DNA from: Atherinomorus stipes
Taxonomy: Eukaryota > Chordata > Actinopteri > Atheriniformes > Atherinidae
Assembly: GCA_023101725.1 (NCBI GenBank)
Contig: JALJCO010001239.1
Coordinates: 83,768 to 147,767, forward strand
Reading direction: 5' to 3'
DNA: 64,000 nucleotides
Shown here: positions 50,587-62,943 of the stretch, piece after piece
Numbering within the stretch: position 1 is the first letter of the stretch
Layout of the letters: every line of letters begins with the position of its first letter
The notes under the pieces: model-generated
What the model was told of the DNA's origin: nothing
Database searches by the model: none
Seen by the model: only the letters and a program-made list of their open reading frames with translations
Program-made: the position numbers and the translations under genes

Positions 50587-51183
50587 GATGACAACCTCAC
50601 AACGGTCGATCCGTGGCTTTTTGGCCGCCTCGCAGCCTTCTCAAGCCGGTCTAATCTCGATTAGATCTGAACGGTGTTTCCTAAATCCAGCCGTTAACTC
50701 CGAGGTCTTGCTCTTAAATAGGCTGACAGCTGCTAATGCGGCGCCACGGCGAGACGGCTCAGTTAAGCGGGCTCACTCCCCGCGCGCTCATCCACAGCCC
50801 GAGACCGATATCGGACTGAGATCCACGGTGGTGTCTCGGTCGTCAGGGCTTCATTGAACCCCCCAGGCCGAGCTCAGCGCACTTGGCCTGGACACGGAGG
50901 ATTCAGTCTTAGCCTGTCCCTCCTTGCAGCCCCCGCCGAACGAACCCCCCTCCCCCCGGCTCCCCACCTCTATCCAGTCCCCCAAAACAACGATAACGGA
51001 GACGGGGATGCGGTTTTCTCAAGAGAAAGCCTCCCGCTTAACGTTACCGAACCCAGCTTTTAAAAATTAAACCTCGGCGGGGTCCGACAACGGCAGTAAT
51101 TCATCCAAATCAACATCGCCCCCCCCGTAGCCTCGGAGACGAGCGAGATGACGGAACTACAGCCGAAAGAATGACCCGCCTAC
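50587..51183 (-). other. prkaca: Predicted prkaca 5' UTR
   Basis: CpG- and C-rich sequence between the predicted transcription start (about 51155, from the TATA box) and the start codon, about 570 nt if unspliced. The extent is inference; an intron in the UTR cannot be excluded. Confidence 0.5.
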
Positions 51184-51563
51184 TATTTATACCTATGTTT
51201 GATTGACAGCTCAATTCAGAACGCGGATTGGACGATTCTTTTAGCGGTGAGCGACGGACCGCTCTGATTGGCTGTTGAGAATCCATCAGAAAACAGCAAC
51301 GTCGTACCGCCATACACAAAAACGACTGAGAGCAACGTCACCGATTATTTTCCTCCCGACAACGTACGCGCCCACTTTTCCTGCTTTCTGTCGTCTATTG
51401 GCGTGACACGGATCGAGCGTGGGAATCTCGGTGAATGCGTGGACGTCCATTGGTCCTCAGCGGCGACTGACAGTCAAAAATAAATAAATAAAAATCCATA
51501 GACCGCCGCCCCCCCTCACCACCACAGCCAAGCGACTAATATACGTTTGGCTGAGTGACGTCA
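51184..51563 (-). promoter_or_regulatory. prkaca: prkaca promoter: TATA box, four CCAAT boxes, CRE
   Basis: On the minus strand a TATAAATA box lies at 51184-51191. Four CCAAT boxes (ATTGG on the plus strand) lie upstream at 51227-51231, 51267-51271, 51397-51401 and 51449-51453. The first sits about 40 bp upstream of the TATA box. A full TGACGTCA CRE lies at 51556-51563. The spacing fits a TATA/NF-Y promoter with a start near 51155. A CRE in the promoter of a PKA catalytic gene would allow feedback by CREB, an inference. Confidence 0.6.
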
Positions 51564-52439
51564 ACCGCGAGCTATTTTTAGAAATGTTGGTCAGAATTTA
51601 ACGCACGCGCGGCGCAGTCTGGCAAGCAGGACTTCTAAACATTTCGCAGAGATAATTAGCTGAAAATCTAATCAAGACGTGAAACAGTTTTCCTACAATC
51701 TGGATGATCTCCAGCTTCACCCGCACCCAGATTACCAGGGGCGCGGAGGGCTCATTTCACAGATCTGCATTTGAATGTCCTTCTGATTCAGAAGTTGAGG
51801 TGGGGGGTGACCAAAAATGGGGGGATAAAGGACAAACCAAACCTCAAGGTATAAATAAATATACATTTAACTGAAACAATAACCTTAATACTTATTTCTG
51901 TAAACTATTTTGTTACATAAGTTCCCATCTCACAGTCAAGTCTGACTGATCAGGTTTTAGAATTTATGAATGGGTTTATCATATTTGGTGTGCAAAATAA
52001 GGTTATAAAGTGGCATTAAGCCAACAATCTCAACTGAGTCATATTTAATCTGCAGCACTGCTACAGCTTCCTCAGAGGATTTCAACGTGGATCTGTGCAG
52101 GACCTCGGCTCTGTGCATCACGCTATGCGGTGCAGACATGAGGAGCACACAGAGGTAACAGATGGATGGAAGAGGGGAGTTAGTCCCTATGCCTCAGATA
52201 AAATGGATGAGAGCAGACAGCCTCCACCCCTCCCATTTGTGCTGCAGTTGCCTGGCAACATAAGACCAGAATGAAAATGGAGTAACGCTGCTGCATTTTA
52301 TGAATGAAAGTGGAAAAAAGAAAGGAGCCGGGGAGGGGGGCAAAGAGTAGGCTGATGCAGGCGCACGTGCTGAGCCTTCCTCCTCACGAGTCAACAGCTG
52401 GAGGATGCGGAGATGCACAGAAGGAGAGAGGGGGGTTCA
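51564..52439. other. Intergenic region between asf1b and prkaca
   Basis: About 0.9 kb between the prkaca promoter and the candidate end of the asf1b transcript. It is non-coding as far as I can see, with no recognised transposon. Confidence 0.5.
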
Positions 52440-52451
52440 AACAAAACGAAC

Positions 52452-52457
52452 TTTATT
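52452..52457 (-). terminator. asf1b: Candidate poly(A) signal of asf1b
   Basis: AATAAA on the minus strand is followed within about 15-20 nt by T- and G-rich sequence (GTTTTGTTTG), a typical cleavage context. It is 1.6 kb past the asf1b stop codon, 0.9 kb of which is the inserted hAT-like element. An alternative AATAAA lies at 53727-53732, closer to the stop codon. Confidence 0.5.
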
Positions 52458-52755
52458 AACATCACTGATACAACACGAAGGCAGAGAACATAGCAAGTAG
52501 AAAATGAGACAAAATAAGCGCTGGGATTACATTATATACAGTCAACCACACGACTTGGATGCAATATGGCACCAAATTCTCCCTTAACTTAATGTTGGTG
52601 CGTTTGATTTAATATACAAAAGGAGGTGATATTAACTGGGAACAGCTCCAGGTTTACGGAGAAATGAGAACAACCTCCAGGAAAACTAGGACAACAGTTT
52701 CACTCTCCATTACTTCTGAACATAACAGTCGAAGCGACCAGCCTGAATATGGCGC

Positions 52756-53688
52756 TAAGGGTGGGAAAAAACATTGTTACACTGAAATATCGCGATACTT
52801 TCATATGGCAATACAACAAAGGTTTTTGAAAACGCAGCATCGGTCTATTTTACAAGGAAATCTCGCGAAATTTGGTGAAATTTCATGAGAATTTGTAACA
52901 AAACGATGAAAACGATTAAATCTCAAGATTTCATTCTGTTACGAAATCTTGCGAGCGTAGTTGAAATTTCACTAGATTTCCTTTTGTTACGATAACATTT
53001 CATAAGAGAACAATGAAATCTCAGGAGATTTCATCGTTTTGTTATAGCTCGTGAAATTTCACCAAATCTTGCAAGATTTTGTAACAGAACGATTAAACGA
53101 TTAAATTGCGTGAGATGTCATCTTTTTGTTACGAAATCTTTTGGGCTTTGGTGACATTTCACGAGATTTAAAAACAGAAAGACGACAACGAAATCCTGAG
53201 AGTTAACCAGAGATTTCATCGTTCTGTTACAAAATCTTGTGGAATTTGGTGAAACTTCATGAGATTTCGTAACAGAACAACGAAAACGATGAAATAACGC
53301 AAGATTTCATCGGTTTCGCTGTTCTGTTGCAAAATCTTGTTATTCAGTAAAATTTCGTTCTGTTATGAGAACGAGGTTTCGTAACAGAATATGGCAAGAT
53401 TTTGTCGGTTTCGCTGTTCTGTTGCAAAATCTTGCGTTATTTGGTGAAATTTCGTTCTGTTATGAGACGGAGGTTTCGGAACAGAATATCGCAAGATTGT
53501 CGGTTTTGTTCTGTTACAAAATTTTGCGTTATTTGGTGAAATTTCACAAGATTTCGTAGTAGTACGGTGAAATCTTGCAAGATTTCGTTAGTAAAATAGA
53601 TCGACACTGCGTTTTTAAATATGCTGATATCATATTGATCAGAAAATATTGCGATATTTCAGTGTGTCAATATTTTCTCCCACCCTTA
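52756..53688. mobile_element. hAT-like element with internal palindromic repeats, in the asf1b 3' UTR region
   Basis: The ends are TAAGGGTGGGAAAAAA and inverted TAAGGGTGGGAGAAAA. The flanks TATGGCGC (52748-52755) and CATGGCGC (53689-53696) match at 7 of 8 bases. The interior is a degenerate tandem array of short inverted-repeat motifs (GAAATCTCGCGAAATTT, TTTCATCGTTCTGTTAC). This is the most complete copy of the family at 12998-13671. No transposase. Confidence 0.78.
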
Positions 53689-54051
53689 CATGGCGCCATA
53701 TATATATACATACACTTCCCCCATGGTTTATTTTCCGTAGGTGGGTATCCGAGGACTAAATGGGAAATAGGACATGGTTGCTAAAATCAGTGCGTGATCA
53801 TGAAGTCTCAAACTGAACTTTATCGAAGACAAAGACGCAAGATAAGTTAAGGCAATCCCGGCCGTGCAGATCTGAGTGTTCAGGAGAGAGCATCCAGCAT
53901 CCAGCCGCACGATGCTGCGTCACAATGTCCCGCTAACGCTCAAGCGTCATGTCCATACGTCCATGTTGTCTTTGTCCAAACGAGTGGTTGAGATGTGGGT
54001 GATGACAGAGAAACGAAGAGCTTTCTGTCCGACGTACCGGTTCCACGACTA

Positions 54052-54249
54052 TTACATGCAGTCCATGGAGTTGTCCGGCATCAGTCCGAGGGGCGGCATC
54101 TTTCCAGGTATACAGGACGGGGGGAGCATACCGCTGATGTTGGGGGACGGGTCGACGTTCTCGCTGTCTTCCATCTTATCTGCCAGGCCCTCCCAGTTGA
54201 TGTGAAAGCGGGTGACTCGGGGGTTGGAGGCCAAGATGTTCCTCTGGAG
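54052..54249 (-). CDS. asf1b: asf1b exon 4 (last coding exon)
   Basis: Encodes 65 residues, [20 protein letters not shown] through the tail, then TAA. The first 20 complete the conserved globular core; the rest is the divergent, Pro- and Asp/Ser-rich tail ending NSMDCM. Acceptor TGCAG. Confidence 0.95.
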   Translation of the reverse strand, partial: LQRNILASNPRVTRFHINWEGLADKMEDSENVDPSPNISGMLPPSCIPGKMPPLGLMPDNSMDCM

Positions 54250-57200
54250 CTGCAGAGATTAAAGTCGTATAGAAATGTCAGAATTACAGTCGTCCTCAAA
54301 ATGATTCATATCGTCCAGTTAAAGAAAAGGCTCAATTTAGGGCCGAGCATCGTTTGAATTTTAAAGATTCTGGTTCTGATTCGATTCCTATCGATTCTCG
54401 ATTCTGATTCTTTTAAGGGTTAGGGTAAAAAAAAAAGTTAACATTTTTATTTTTGTTGGCAACTAAATCAAGTAACAGACAAGGACATTAATATAGTAAA
54501 CTCCAGCTCTATTTATGTTTTTACCAAAAACATTTAATTGCATTTCAACTAAGGGGAAAAAAAAGTAGAAAAAGAAATAAAAATTATCCCTGGCCAAACT
54601 TGAATAGACCTCATCAGTTTATCATTTTAAGAACTTTAACCGTTAAACTGTCTGTTTTCTAATCAAGAGTGTACGACATGTCACAGTACTTAAAATTAAA
54701 TGTTTCTGTCCACATTCTTCACTTGGAGACATTAGCCCCGTTTCCACCAGCGGGTCGGGTCGGGCCGGATCGGTCCACGGTTTTTTTGCGTCTCCACAGA
54801 TAAAAACCTGGACGGGTACCCTTATATCCGACCCGACCCGGCCTACTTTTTTGGCACCCTTCGGTAGGGGTACTGATCTAACCGATCTGGACCAAAGAAG
54901 TGGAGCTAACACAAAGCAATACATTGATTTGTTGAAAAATCTCACTTCCCGCGTGACCAAGCGTAAAAACAAAGCTGGGGTGACTTCTTTTTGGTTTCTG
55001 TCACGTGTGGCGCGGTGTTTTGGTTAAACGGCGTTGCACAGCGATGATGTCACGCGATCACGTAGCAGCGCTGTCCAGCGCCTCCAGAGTAAAGGGTACA
55101 GGTTGCTGTGGGGACGCAGTGTGAAATCAACACATCCATACCAGAACCCACCCGATCCGGCCTGGCCCGACCTGACCCGACCCAGACCCGCGGGTGAAAA
55201 CGGGGCTTTCAATATCTGATCAGTGGTGGACTGGCCATCAGGAGCACAGGACATTTCCCAGTGGCCAGGCCGCCAAACTGGCCTGTCGGGTCCCGTTTGA
55301 GTTTTAAATAAATAATCCGTCATGCCGGCTGTCCCATTGAAGCTCATGAAACTCACAGATGCAGGCAGAAACGTTGAATGATGAATATTTGACGACTGTA
55401 GGTGCTGCTGGGTCTCTATTAAAGTATAGTTTGATTATAAGGAACCAAAAGCTACCAATAACTAACTTAATAAATTGCAGAAAAATTTACAATTTCAATC
55501 AAAGTTTCCAACAGGTCGTCCTGAGTCTTTAAACCTGCAATTAAATGATTTTGAATGGATACGTATTCTAACAATTAAGGATAGACCAATACATCAGCCG
55601 GCCGATATTTGTGGGGGTTTTCTGGTATTGGCATCGACCAACATGTCGGATGTGTTGGACAATCCCCCCACTACATTATTTACATACTTTTTTTATATAC
55701 ACTTGTATTGCCAAAAGTATTTGCTTACCCATCTAAATGATGGAATCAGGTGTTCTATCACTTCCATACCCACAGGTGTATAAATGAAGCAGCTCGGCAT
55801 GCAGACTGTTTCTACAAACATGTGAAAGAATGTGTCGCTCTCAGGAATCAGTGAATTCCAGCGTGGAACTGTGATAGGATGCCACCTGTGCAACAAATCC
55901 AGTGGTGAAATTTCCTCACTCCTAAATATTCCACAGTCAACTGTCAGCTGGATTATAAGAAAATGGAAGTGTTTGGGAACGACAGCAACTCAGCCATGAA
56001 GTGGTCGACCACGTAAACTGATGAAGCGGGTCAGTGGATGCTGAAAGCGCATAGTGTGAAGAGGTGGTCAACTTTCTGCAGTCAATAACTACAGACCTCC
56101 AAACTTCATGTGGCCTTCAGATCAGCTCAAGAACAGTGACAGAGAGCTTCATGGAATGGGTTTCCATGGTGATCAGCTGCTTTCATCCATACATCACCAA
56201 GTGCAATGCAAAGTGTCAGATGTGGTAGTGGAAAGCAGCCGCCACTGGACTCTAGAGCAGTGGAGGCGTTCTCTGGAATGACCAATCATGCTTCTCCATC
56301 AGGACAACGGTAATCGTCTGACTGCATTGTGCCAAGTGTAAAGTTTGGTGGAGGGGAGATTATGGTGTGGGGGTGTTTTTCAGGAGTGAAAGGAACTCTG
56401 AATGCTTCAGCATACCAAGACATTCTGGACAATGCCATGCTCCCAACTTTGTGGGACCAGTTTGGAGCTGGTTCCTTCCTCTTCCAACATGACTGTGCAC
56501 CAGTGCACAAAGCAGGTCCATGAAGACCTGGATGCAGAGTCTGGTGTGGAGGAACTGGACTGGCCTGCACAGAGTCCTGACCTCAACCCCATAGAACACC
56601 TTTGGGATGAATTAGGGGGGAGACTGAGAGCCAGGCCCTCTGGTCCAACATCAGTGTGACCTCACAAATGTGCTTCTGGAAGATGGTCAAAGATTCCCAT
56701 AAACACTCCTAAACCTTGTGGACAGCCTTCCCAGAAGATGAAGCTGTTCCACCTGCAAAGGTGGACCAACGTCATATTGAACTCTATGGATTAGGAATGG
56801 ATGTTACTGAAGATCATATGTGAGTCAAGACAGGTGAGTAGATACTTTTGGCAATATAGTGTGTGTATTCATTACAAGTCTAATGTTTCTATTGCATTCT
56901 ACGCCCATTTGGGAGTCAAATACAGTATCGGCCTCATATATCGGTTGGTTGTATCGGCTGAGGCTGATGAGAAAATATCCATAAAAAAAAAAAAAAAAAA
57001 TCTGTCTTTGGTTGATCCCTACTCAGAGCCGCATGAAATCCGCGATCACAGGTTTGTGGACCGAATCACGGAACACAGTAAAACAGCATTTATTATATAC
57101 GTGGAATATCACAAATGAGCGACAATTTCCGTAAACGTTTTTTCTTTTTCAGAATAAGAAGTATGAATTATTTCTTACTATTGCCGGGTTTTTTTTTATT

Positions 57201-60200
57201 TAAAAAAAAAAAAGAAAAAAAAAGGCTTGAGAATGTAGAACTAAAACGAACCGTTCAGGACACACACACACACACGCACACAAAAAACTTGTACCATGTT
57301 TTTGCCTCAAATGCGTTTTAAAAGTGTGAAAGCATTCAATTTTCAATCATAACTAAATAAACTTGTGATATTTGTTTAATAAAATGTATTTGTGTTAAAT
57401 TTATGTCAAATAAAAACGGCATTCTCAAAGATTTTAATGGAAAAATAGAAAATGGGAAAAATTTTAACTGAATAAAAAAAACAAACAAAAAAAAAACGGA
57501 TTTCACAGGGCTCTAATTAGCCCACACCACACTGTAACAAGTGTAATGATAGAGCCCTATGAAACCTGTGATCACGGAATCACGGACGGAATCATGGAAT
57601 TGAACATTAAAAACGGAATTTATTATAAACACGGAATGTCACGGAAATGAGCAACGATTGCCGTTGAAAATGTGGTTTTTTTCCCTTATAAAAAGAGAAA
57701 GCTTTGCCCAGAAAAATGCTCCAAGGGGGGTCACTAGGCTGCAGTGCGCACCCACCCCGCACCTGCTCCCCCCCGCACCACAAGGAAGCCCCGCGGGGCG
57801 GCTTTGCCAGCTTTCCTCCTGGTTATTTAGCCAGACCGACCTGCGTACCAGCGTTTGCTCTTTGTTTGATCACTTTTTCTTGGTTATTTTGCATCTACTG
57901 GTGAATTAAACTACAGCCCATGAACGCTCCGTCATCCAGGTGTCACGCAGTGTAAAGTGAGATTCTCTCTGCCGACGGCTTGCTGTTGCAGGTTTAGACG
58001 TAACACTGATGTTTCAGAGTAAAACGTGATCCAGATTCTGCACAAAGTGTTTTATTTTAAAAAGTTGACCAGATTGACTTTGCTTCCTATCGACTGACTT
58101 ACTTCCATCCGCTCTGCTCTGGATGGACACGATTTCAAAGCAGCAGAATACAGGACAGAGCGGTTTCCCCATGATTATTAGCCTGCGTGTCCGGTAAACT
58201 AAGCCGGACATATGTTTCTTATGGTCTATGGCAGGGGTCGGCAACCCAAAATGTTCAAAGAGCCATATTGGACCAAAAAACCGAAAAACAAATCTGTCTG
58301 GAGCCGCAAAAATGTAAAAGTCTTAAATAAGCCGGTCGGCAACCTGTTTCAGCCAAACAGCCTTTTAGACCCGTTTCCTACAATAAAGAAAAGACTGGAG
58401 CATCAACTGACTTTTAACATTGATAATTAAATAAAACTTTAACGTTAAATGTGTTGCATTTAACATAAAACGAGAAAACGAAATTACATTTCTGCATCCA
58501 GCAAAAAAAACATTTTAAACTAAAAAAAAAAGAAAAGACGTCGGGTTGAAGGTCACTTTTTTTTTTTTTTTTTAAATCTAATTTAGTTGTATTTATGTAG
58601 GATGGAAAAAGACGCAGCTTTAATAATCTACCAGCAGCAAACCAAACACGCTGTCCTGTCTGTGCCGTCATCCTTTTACTGGCGCGTGCAGTAAGCGGTC
58701 TAAAATGAAATTACTGTTTCACAAAATATGAACAAAGCTACGCAAAATAATCTGGTCAGCAGTGAAAACAAATGAATCTGCCCACGCAGCGCTGAACATG
58801 CTCAGTGCATCAGACACTTTTCTTCTCTATCGTCGGCCTACCTGCTGGAGAAGTGATCAAAGCGCAGCATGACAGGGTCGGAGTGGACAAATAAGCTTTT
58901 GCTCGTTTATTATTCACTTTAAATGCCAGAACTGCAGCAACAGCACAACAGAGACGCTCCGCTGTGAGGCGTTCGTGGGACAGTGCGCCAGGAGGAAAGT
59001 TCAGCGCTCCGCGGCACGTCCACACTCAGTGATATTCTTTGTTTGTAATTAATTCCGTTTTTAATGTTTAATTCCGTGATTGCTGATTCAATAGGGCTGT
59101 ATCATGCTATGCTGCACAATAGCGGCACGTGAGCATGAAGTGCAGTTATTAACACTGATTGGCTGCGTAAAGGTTTGTGAGACGCATCATAGCATGCTGG
59201 ACAGTTACTCTCCGTTTCACTGCAGTTACCGGCTTGTTGCACCTGACACTCAATGGGCTGCTTTGCAAAATGGTAAAATATAAATTATGTCTTTATTTTA
59301 ATAGTTGAGTTGGATTTTATTTCACGTGCTGCATTTTCAGTGCTCGGAAAACTCGGAAAAAGTGCGCAACTGTACATGAATCCCTCAGAGGGATCATCAT
59401 AATCCTTAAAATTTAGAATAAGATAAGAAACTTTATTGTCTCTCAAAGGGACATTTGTCTTGGTCTTTTAGAAATACATTATTAAAGTGAACCAACCAAA
59501 ATACAATAAACTTTAGTAGAATAGTCATTAATTCATTTTCAGATGCCAGGGAGCCGCAACAGAGGGACTAAAGAGCCGCATGCGGCTCCGGAGCCGCGGG
59601 TTGCCGACCCCTGGTCTATGGTGTGGACCACCATCTGTAAAAGTAGGCCTACTGTTCTGAATTATGTATCGTTTACTATTGGCATTTTCTTTTTTTGTTT
59701 GTTTAAACTTGTGCCATGTTTTTGCCTTAAATAGGTTTAAAAGCATGAAAGCATTCAAGTTAGTAATTATAAAACGGCATTAATTGGCTAAATTTAATTG
59801 TTTTATACACTGTATTGGTGTTAAATTTGTGTAAAATTGATAAAAAAGGAATTCTATAAAATTAAAGACAGAAAAACACTAAAAATGAGAAAAATTAAAG
59901 CGGAATTTTAGAAAAAATAAAACGGATTTCATAGGGCTCTACAATAGGTAGCTTCATTTCCCCAGCCTGGAAATCCAGCACGGTACTGGAAAACCATCAG
60001 ACCAGAGAAACAGACAAGCATAAATAAAAAGGACATCTTTTATATTTGACCTCATGTTTTCCATCACTGTACATTTCAGAGCACCAGAGGGCAGCAAAGG
60101 ACTGTTTTCAGACTCTCCCCTCGCTGCTGATCAGCGTGTCAGGAACGGCTGCTCTGCATCTCCATCAACAACCAGACACCGGCCACCCCCCCTCTGATCT

Positions 60201-60600
60201 TCTCTTTATATTACCTGAGCGTAGTCTGGTTTTAAAGGTGGATTTTCTCGTAGTTCTGGGTCTGTGTATTCATTGTTGACATAGTAGCCGATGCGAATGA
60301 ACTCCTGTCCGCGATAGGTGCAGGTTATGAGGACCACGGTCACCCCCACGGCATCGCTCTCTGGAATCAGGCCCGTGTTGGGAGCATCGGCCTGGTGGAG
60401 CAGAAAAGCACACACAAGCAAAAGCAGCAGTTTAAATACTGCCGTTACTGTAAACGAGCAGCGAAACCTCCTCCAGGAGCTCACCTGAAACACAAACATG
60501 TGTCTGCCAGCGGGGACCGGACCGACTAAAACCGAGTCCAGGACCTGGTCGTACTCCTCGCTCTCAGCTGAACCCACGTAGATGATCTTCCACTCCAGAT
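54052..60600 (-). CDS. asf1b: Histone chaperone ASF1B, coding exons 2-4 (first exon not found)
   Basis: ASF1 binds histone H3-H4 dimers and passes them to CAF-1 or HIRA during nucleosome assembly in the nucleus. Three exons give 163 residues from the conserved core to the C-terminus, starting at the residue equivalent to Asp37 of human ASF1. The full protein would be about 199 residues if exon 1 has the usual 36 codons (human ASF1B is 202). Residues equivalent to Asp54, Val94 and Arg108, which contact H3-H4, are all present (EEYDQ, GVTVV, FIRIG). The tail ends NSMDCM, close to the NSMDCI of human ASF1B, which with the linkage to prkaca supports asf1b over asf1a. The phase (one base of the Asp codon missing) shows that exon 1 exists upstream, beyond 60600. 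Confidence 0.93.
54734..55207. mobile_element. Short element with AGCCCCGTTT ends, 474 bp
   Basis: Inverted ends AGCCCCGTTT(C/T)CACC are followed on both sides by CGGGTCGGGTCGGG-type sequence, so the ends are strongly GC-rich. Shares its interior with 43453-43860. Non-coding. Confidence 0.75.
55700..56865 (+). mobile_element. Tc1-like transposon, inactive
   Basis: TA at 55698-55699 and 56866-56867 flanks inverted ends that share ATTGCCAAAAGTAT (right end read inverted). Plus-strand transposase pieces include [13 protein letters not shown] and [20 protein letters not shown], with the DD34E glutamate. The frame is broken in several places. The fragment at 5355-5940 is from the same subfamily. 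Confidence 0.9.
57025..57514. mobile_element. Element with AGAGCCCTRTGAAATCC ends
   Basis: The left end reads AGAGCCGCATGAAATCCGCG and the right end inverted reads AGAGCCCTGTGAAATCCGTT. It is 490 bp with poly(A)/(T) runs and an AC run, and is related to the larger element at 57551-59940. Confidence 0.65.
57551..59940. mobile_element. Element with AGAGCCCTATGAAA ends, host of a nested hAT
   Basis: The 14-base AGAGCCCTATGAAA at the left is matched by the inverted copy at 59927-59940. Subterminal sequence is rich in ACGGAATC. The hAT element at 58232-59613 is inserted in it; without that, the host would be about 1.0 kb. Non-coding. Confidence 0.7.
58232..59613. mobile_element. hAT element (CAGGGGTCGGCAACCC ends) with perfect 8-bp duplication
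   Basis: The ends CAGGGGTCGGCAACCC and its inverted copy are the hallmark of a widespread vertebrate hAT group. The flank GTCTATGG is repeated exactly at 58224-58231 and 59614-59621. The element is 1382 bp without an intact transposase. Copies of GAGCCGC near both ends are typical of the group. Confidence 0.92.
60215..60391 (-). CDS. asf1b: asf1b exon 3
   Basis: Encodes 59 residues, [20 protein letters not shown] through LKPDYAQ, the central beta-strands of the ASF1 fold with the H3-H4 contact residues equivalent to Val94 and Arg108 and the YYVNNEY motif. Phase 0 at both ends; acceptor CCAG, donor GTAATA. Confidence 0.97.
60485..60600 (-). CDS. asf1b: asf1b exon 2
   Basis: Starts with the last two bases of an Asp codon, then [20 protein letters not shown] and [18 protein letters not shown]. 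Contains the residue equivalent to Asp54 that binds H3-H4. Separated from exon 3 by a 93-bp intron. Acceptor CTCAG, donor GTGAGC. Confidence 0.97.
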
Positions 60601-61765
60601 CTGAGCGCAAACAGACGAGGACAGCCGTGAGACGTCTCTTACAGGTCTAACACGTCTCTGACGTATGTCAGTTACATGCCGACAGACATCTGAGCAAGAC
60701 TTCTACATTTTACACGGAAAAACACCCAACAGACGTTTGCAAAGTGCAGAATCTGGTGAAATTAAAAGCAAACAGGGCAGATCTGAGGCAGCATCATCAT
60801 GGACGAGTAAAAGTTCAACAAGAACGGAGGATTTACGCCAAAATTTACTGCTTTACGACGGTACTTTTACTTTTAGGGATGTTTTCCAGTATCTTTGATA
60901 TTTTTTTGTTCGTGCAGTTCTACAGATGCACAATATCTGTCCGATATCAGCATCAGCCAGTACTGGCTTCAAAACTGGATACTGAGATCGGCCTGATAAT
61001 TAATATATAACAGGTGCCGGTTTGTGATGAATGCAGCGTTTTCTCTTTTCTTTTTGTTTTTTTTAGTTGATGGGGAGCAACATTTGGGCCGTGTCCACCG
61101 TGTTACCATTCTCTGTAAACCCTGGAGATGGTTGTGCAGGAAAATCCCAGTAGATCAGCAGTTTCTGAAACACTCAGACCAACAACCATGCCACGTTCAA
61201 AGCGGGGCTGGGTCATATCATACCGTAACACCGGCGTAACGTTAGAGAATGATGAGAAAATGAAACATCACGATAGAACACGGGTGAAGCGTGCATGCGC
61301 ACTGCTGTTATTTTGATACTGACAAACGCACATGCATCCAGTCTGGCCGAGGACGAAGACGAGGAGGAGGAAGGTCAAAGCAGCGCATCAACTCCATCCT
61401 CCGTTAGAAGCGAGAACTTTCTTCTTGTTCTCAAGGCCGCAAGAACAAGAAACAGGTTTGTTTTTGGTCATTTCATCCTCAACGTGAAGCTTCTCCCAGC
61501 TTAAGCTTAAGGGGGATTACGGTAAAAAAACTTTGTTCGTGGCGGGCGGGGCTACACACGCGGTGGTGCCCGTTAGGGCTGCACCATTAACCTAAACCGC
61601 ATCGATATTGAGGTTTAAACTACTGCGATAACTTCATGAGCCTGGGGGTTTTTTTCTCTCTCTGACATTTGAGTGACAAACCTATTCGCCAATCAAAATG
61701 GTCGAGCCCCTGGCTTGCAGGCCAATCAGAAATGGTGAAGGAAAACGAGCTTGTATGCTCTGCAC

Positions 61766-62943
61766 TAGCGGTGGGCAAAATCGTATTGTTTGTGATAATA
61801 CCAGTAGTTTTTTTGACACCGGTAGAAAATGTGATACCGTGACAACACATGATCACATGTTTTCAGCCTGATGACATCATTCAATCACACCTCAACCCTG
61901 CAGCATCTGTTTCCCCATCACTGAGTCAGTCCTGACGGTTATATTGTTCGTGCCACACAATCCCAGGAAATAAATCATTTTACATGGACGTCAAAATTTG
62001 TTAACTGAAGCTTCTTTGTCGCCTCACCAGAAGGATAAGCTGTCAGAAATCTGCACTGCACGTGAACGCAGCAGCGACGGGGAGAGAGGCAGAGCCACAG
62101 GCAGGTAAACTTCTCCAGCATCTGACAAGCTTATTACGTGTGGAGTCCAGGAGGACCGACATCTGTGTGTTCTGAAGAATCACAGAACGTCCGGTACTCC
62201 AGGGTCTCGCTCAGTTCCAGCAGCGTTGCGGGTTTGTCCCGACCTTCGCCGCACGACTACTCTCACCAGCCTTTAATGTAACGTGCGAGATACAGAGCGT
62301 CCGTGAGTGCGTCGATCCACGAGAAAACAAATGAATAAAACGGCCATGCTTTGCTGCCGGGGCCACGCTGGACACAGGATGGGTGGGAACTGACGGACAA
62401 AGCTACTAAATGCCGCTAAACGTTTAGCTACAAGGCAGCTAGCAGCACCACTGCAGCACAAGTTCATGTTAACGTTGGCAAGAAGTGAGTAGAGCTGCAT
62501 GTGAAGACGATGGACAGAGATGAGCTGGTGGACGTTCCACATGCATGAATGGTTAGTAAGATAAAGGAAGAAATAGAACTAGCTTACTTGCGTGGGCTGA
62601 TGTTTGTAAATGTCATTCAAGTTGCATTTTACATCTATACCCAGTTTGTGTTGCTCAGTATGTAAAAAATAAAATGAAATGATTAAAGTAGTTAAAATGG
62701 CTAAACTTGAAACATTTTATCTGTAAAATGCCATATGCAGCAGTAATATTAACATGTGTAATGGTGTTAATAAACCATGACAAATATGGAACTGTAGAGG
62801 CTTTATTAAAAGTGGGCATCAGTGAAAAGATTTTTACAGAAGCTCTGACTTCTCAATAAGACATCAATATCGTCTGATATCATCATTGAGGTATTTTGGA
62901 AAATTTTCATTTTATCACTTTTTGGCAATATCGCCCATCACCA
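61766..62943. mobile_element. hAT-like element with perfect 8-bp duplication
   Basis: The ends TAGCGGTGGGC and inverted TGGTGATGGGC are imperfect inverted repeats. The flank CTCTGCAC is repeated exactly at 61758-61765 and 62944-62951. The arms resemble the GATGGGCGATATTGCC family. It is 1178 bp with no intact transposase. Confidence 0.8.

Larger units (their letters stand above)
54250..60214 (-). other. asf1b: asf1b intron 3, transposon-filled
   Basis: A 6-kb intron holding the elements at 54734-55207, 55700-56865, 57025-57514 and 57551-59940 (with nested hAT 58232-59613). GATATCGG-type arms around 55580-55690 and 56920-56985 probably belong to one more element that surrounds the Tc1 copy. 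A GATTCGATTCCTATCGATTC-type repeat arm lies near 54340-54410. Confidence 0.7.
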
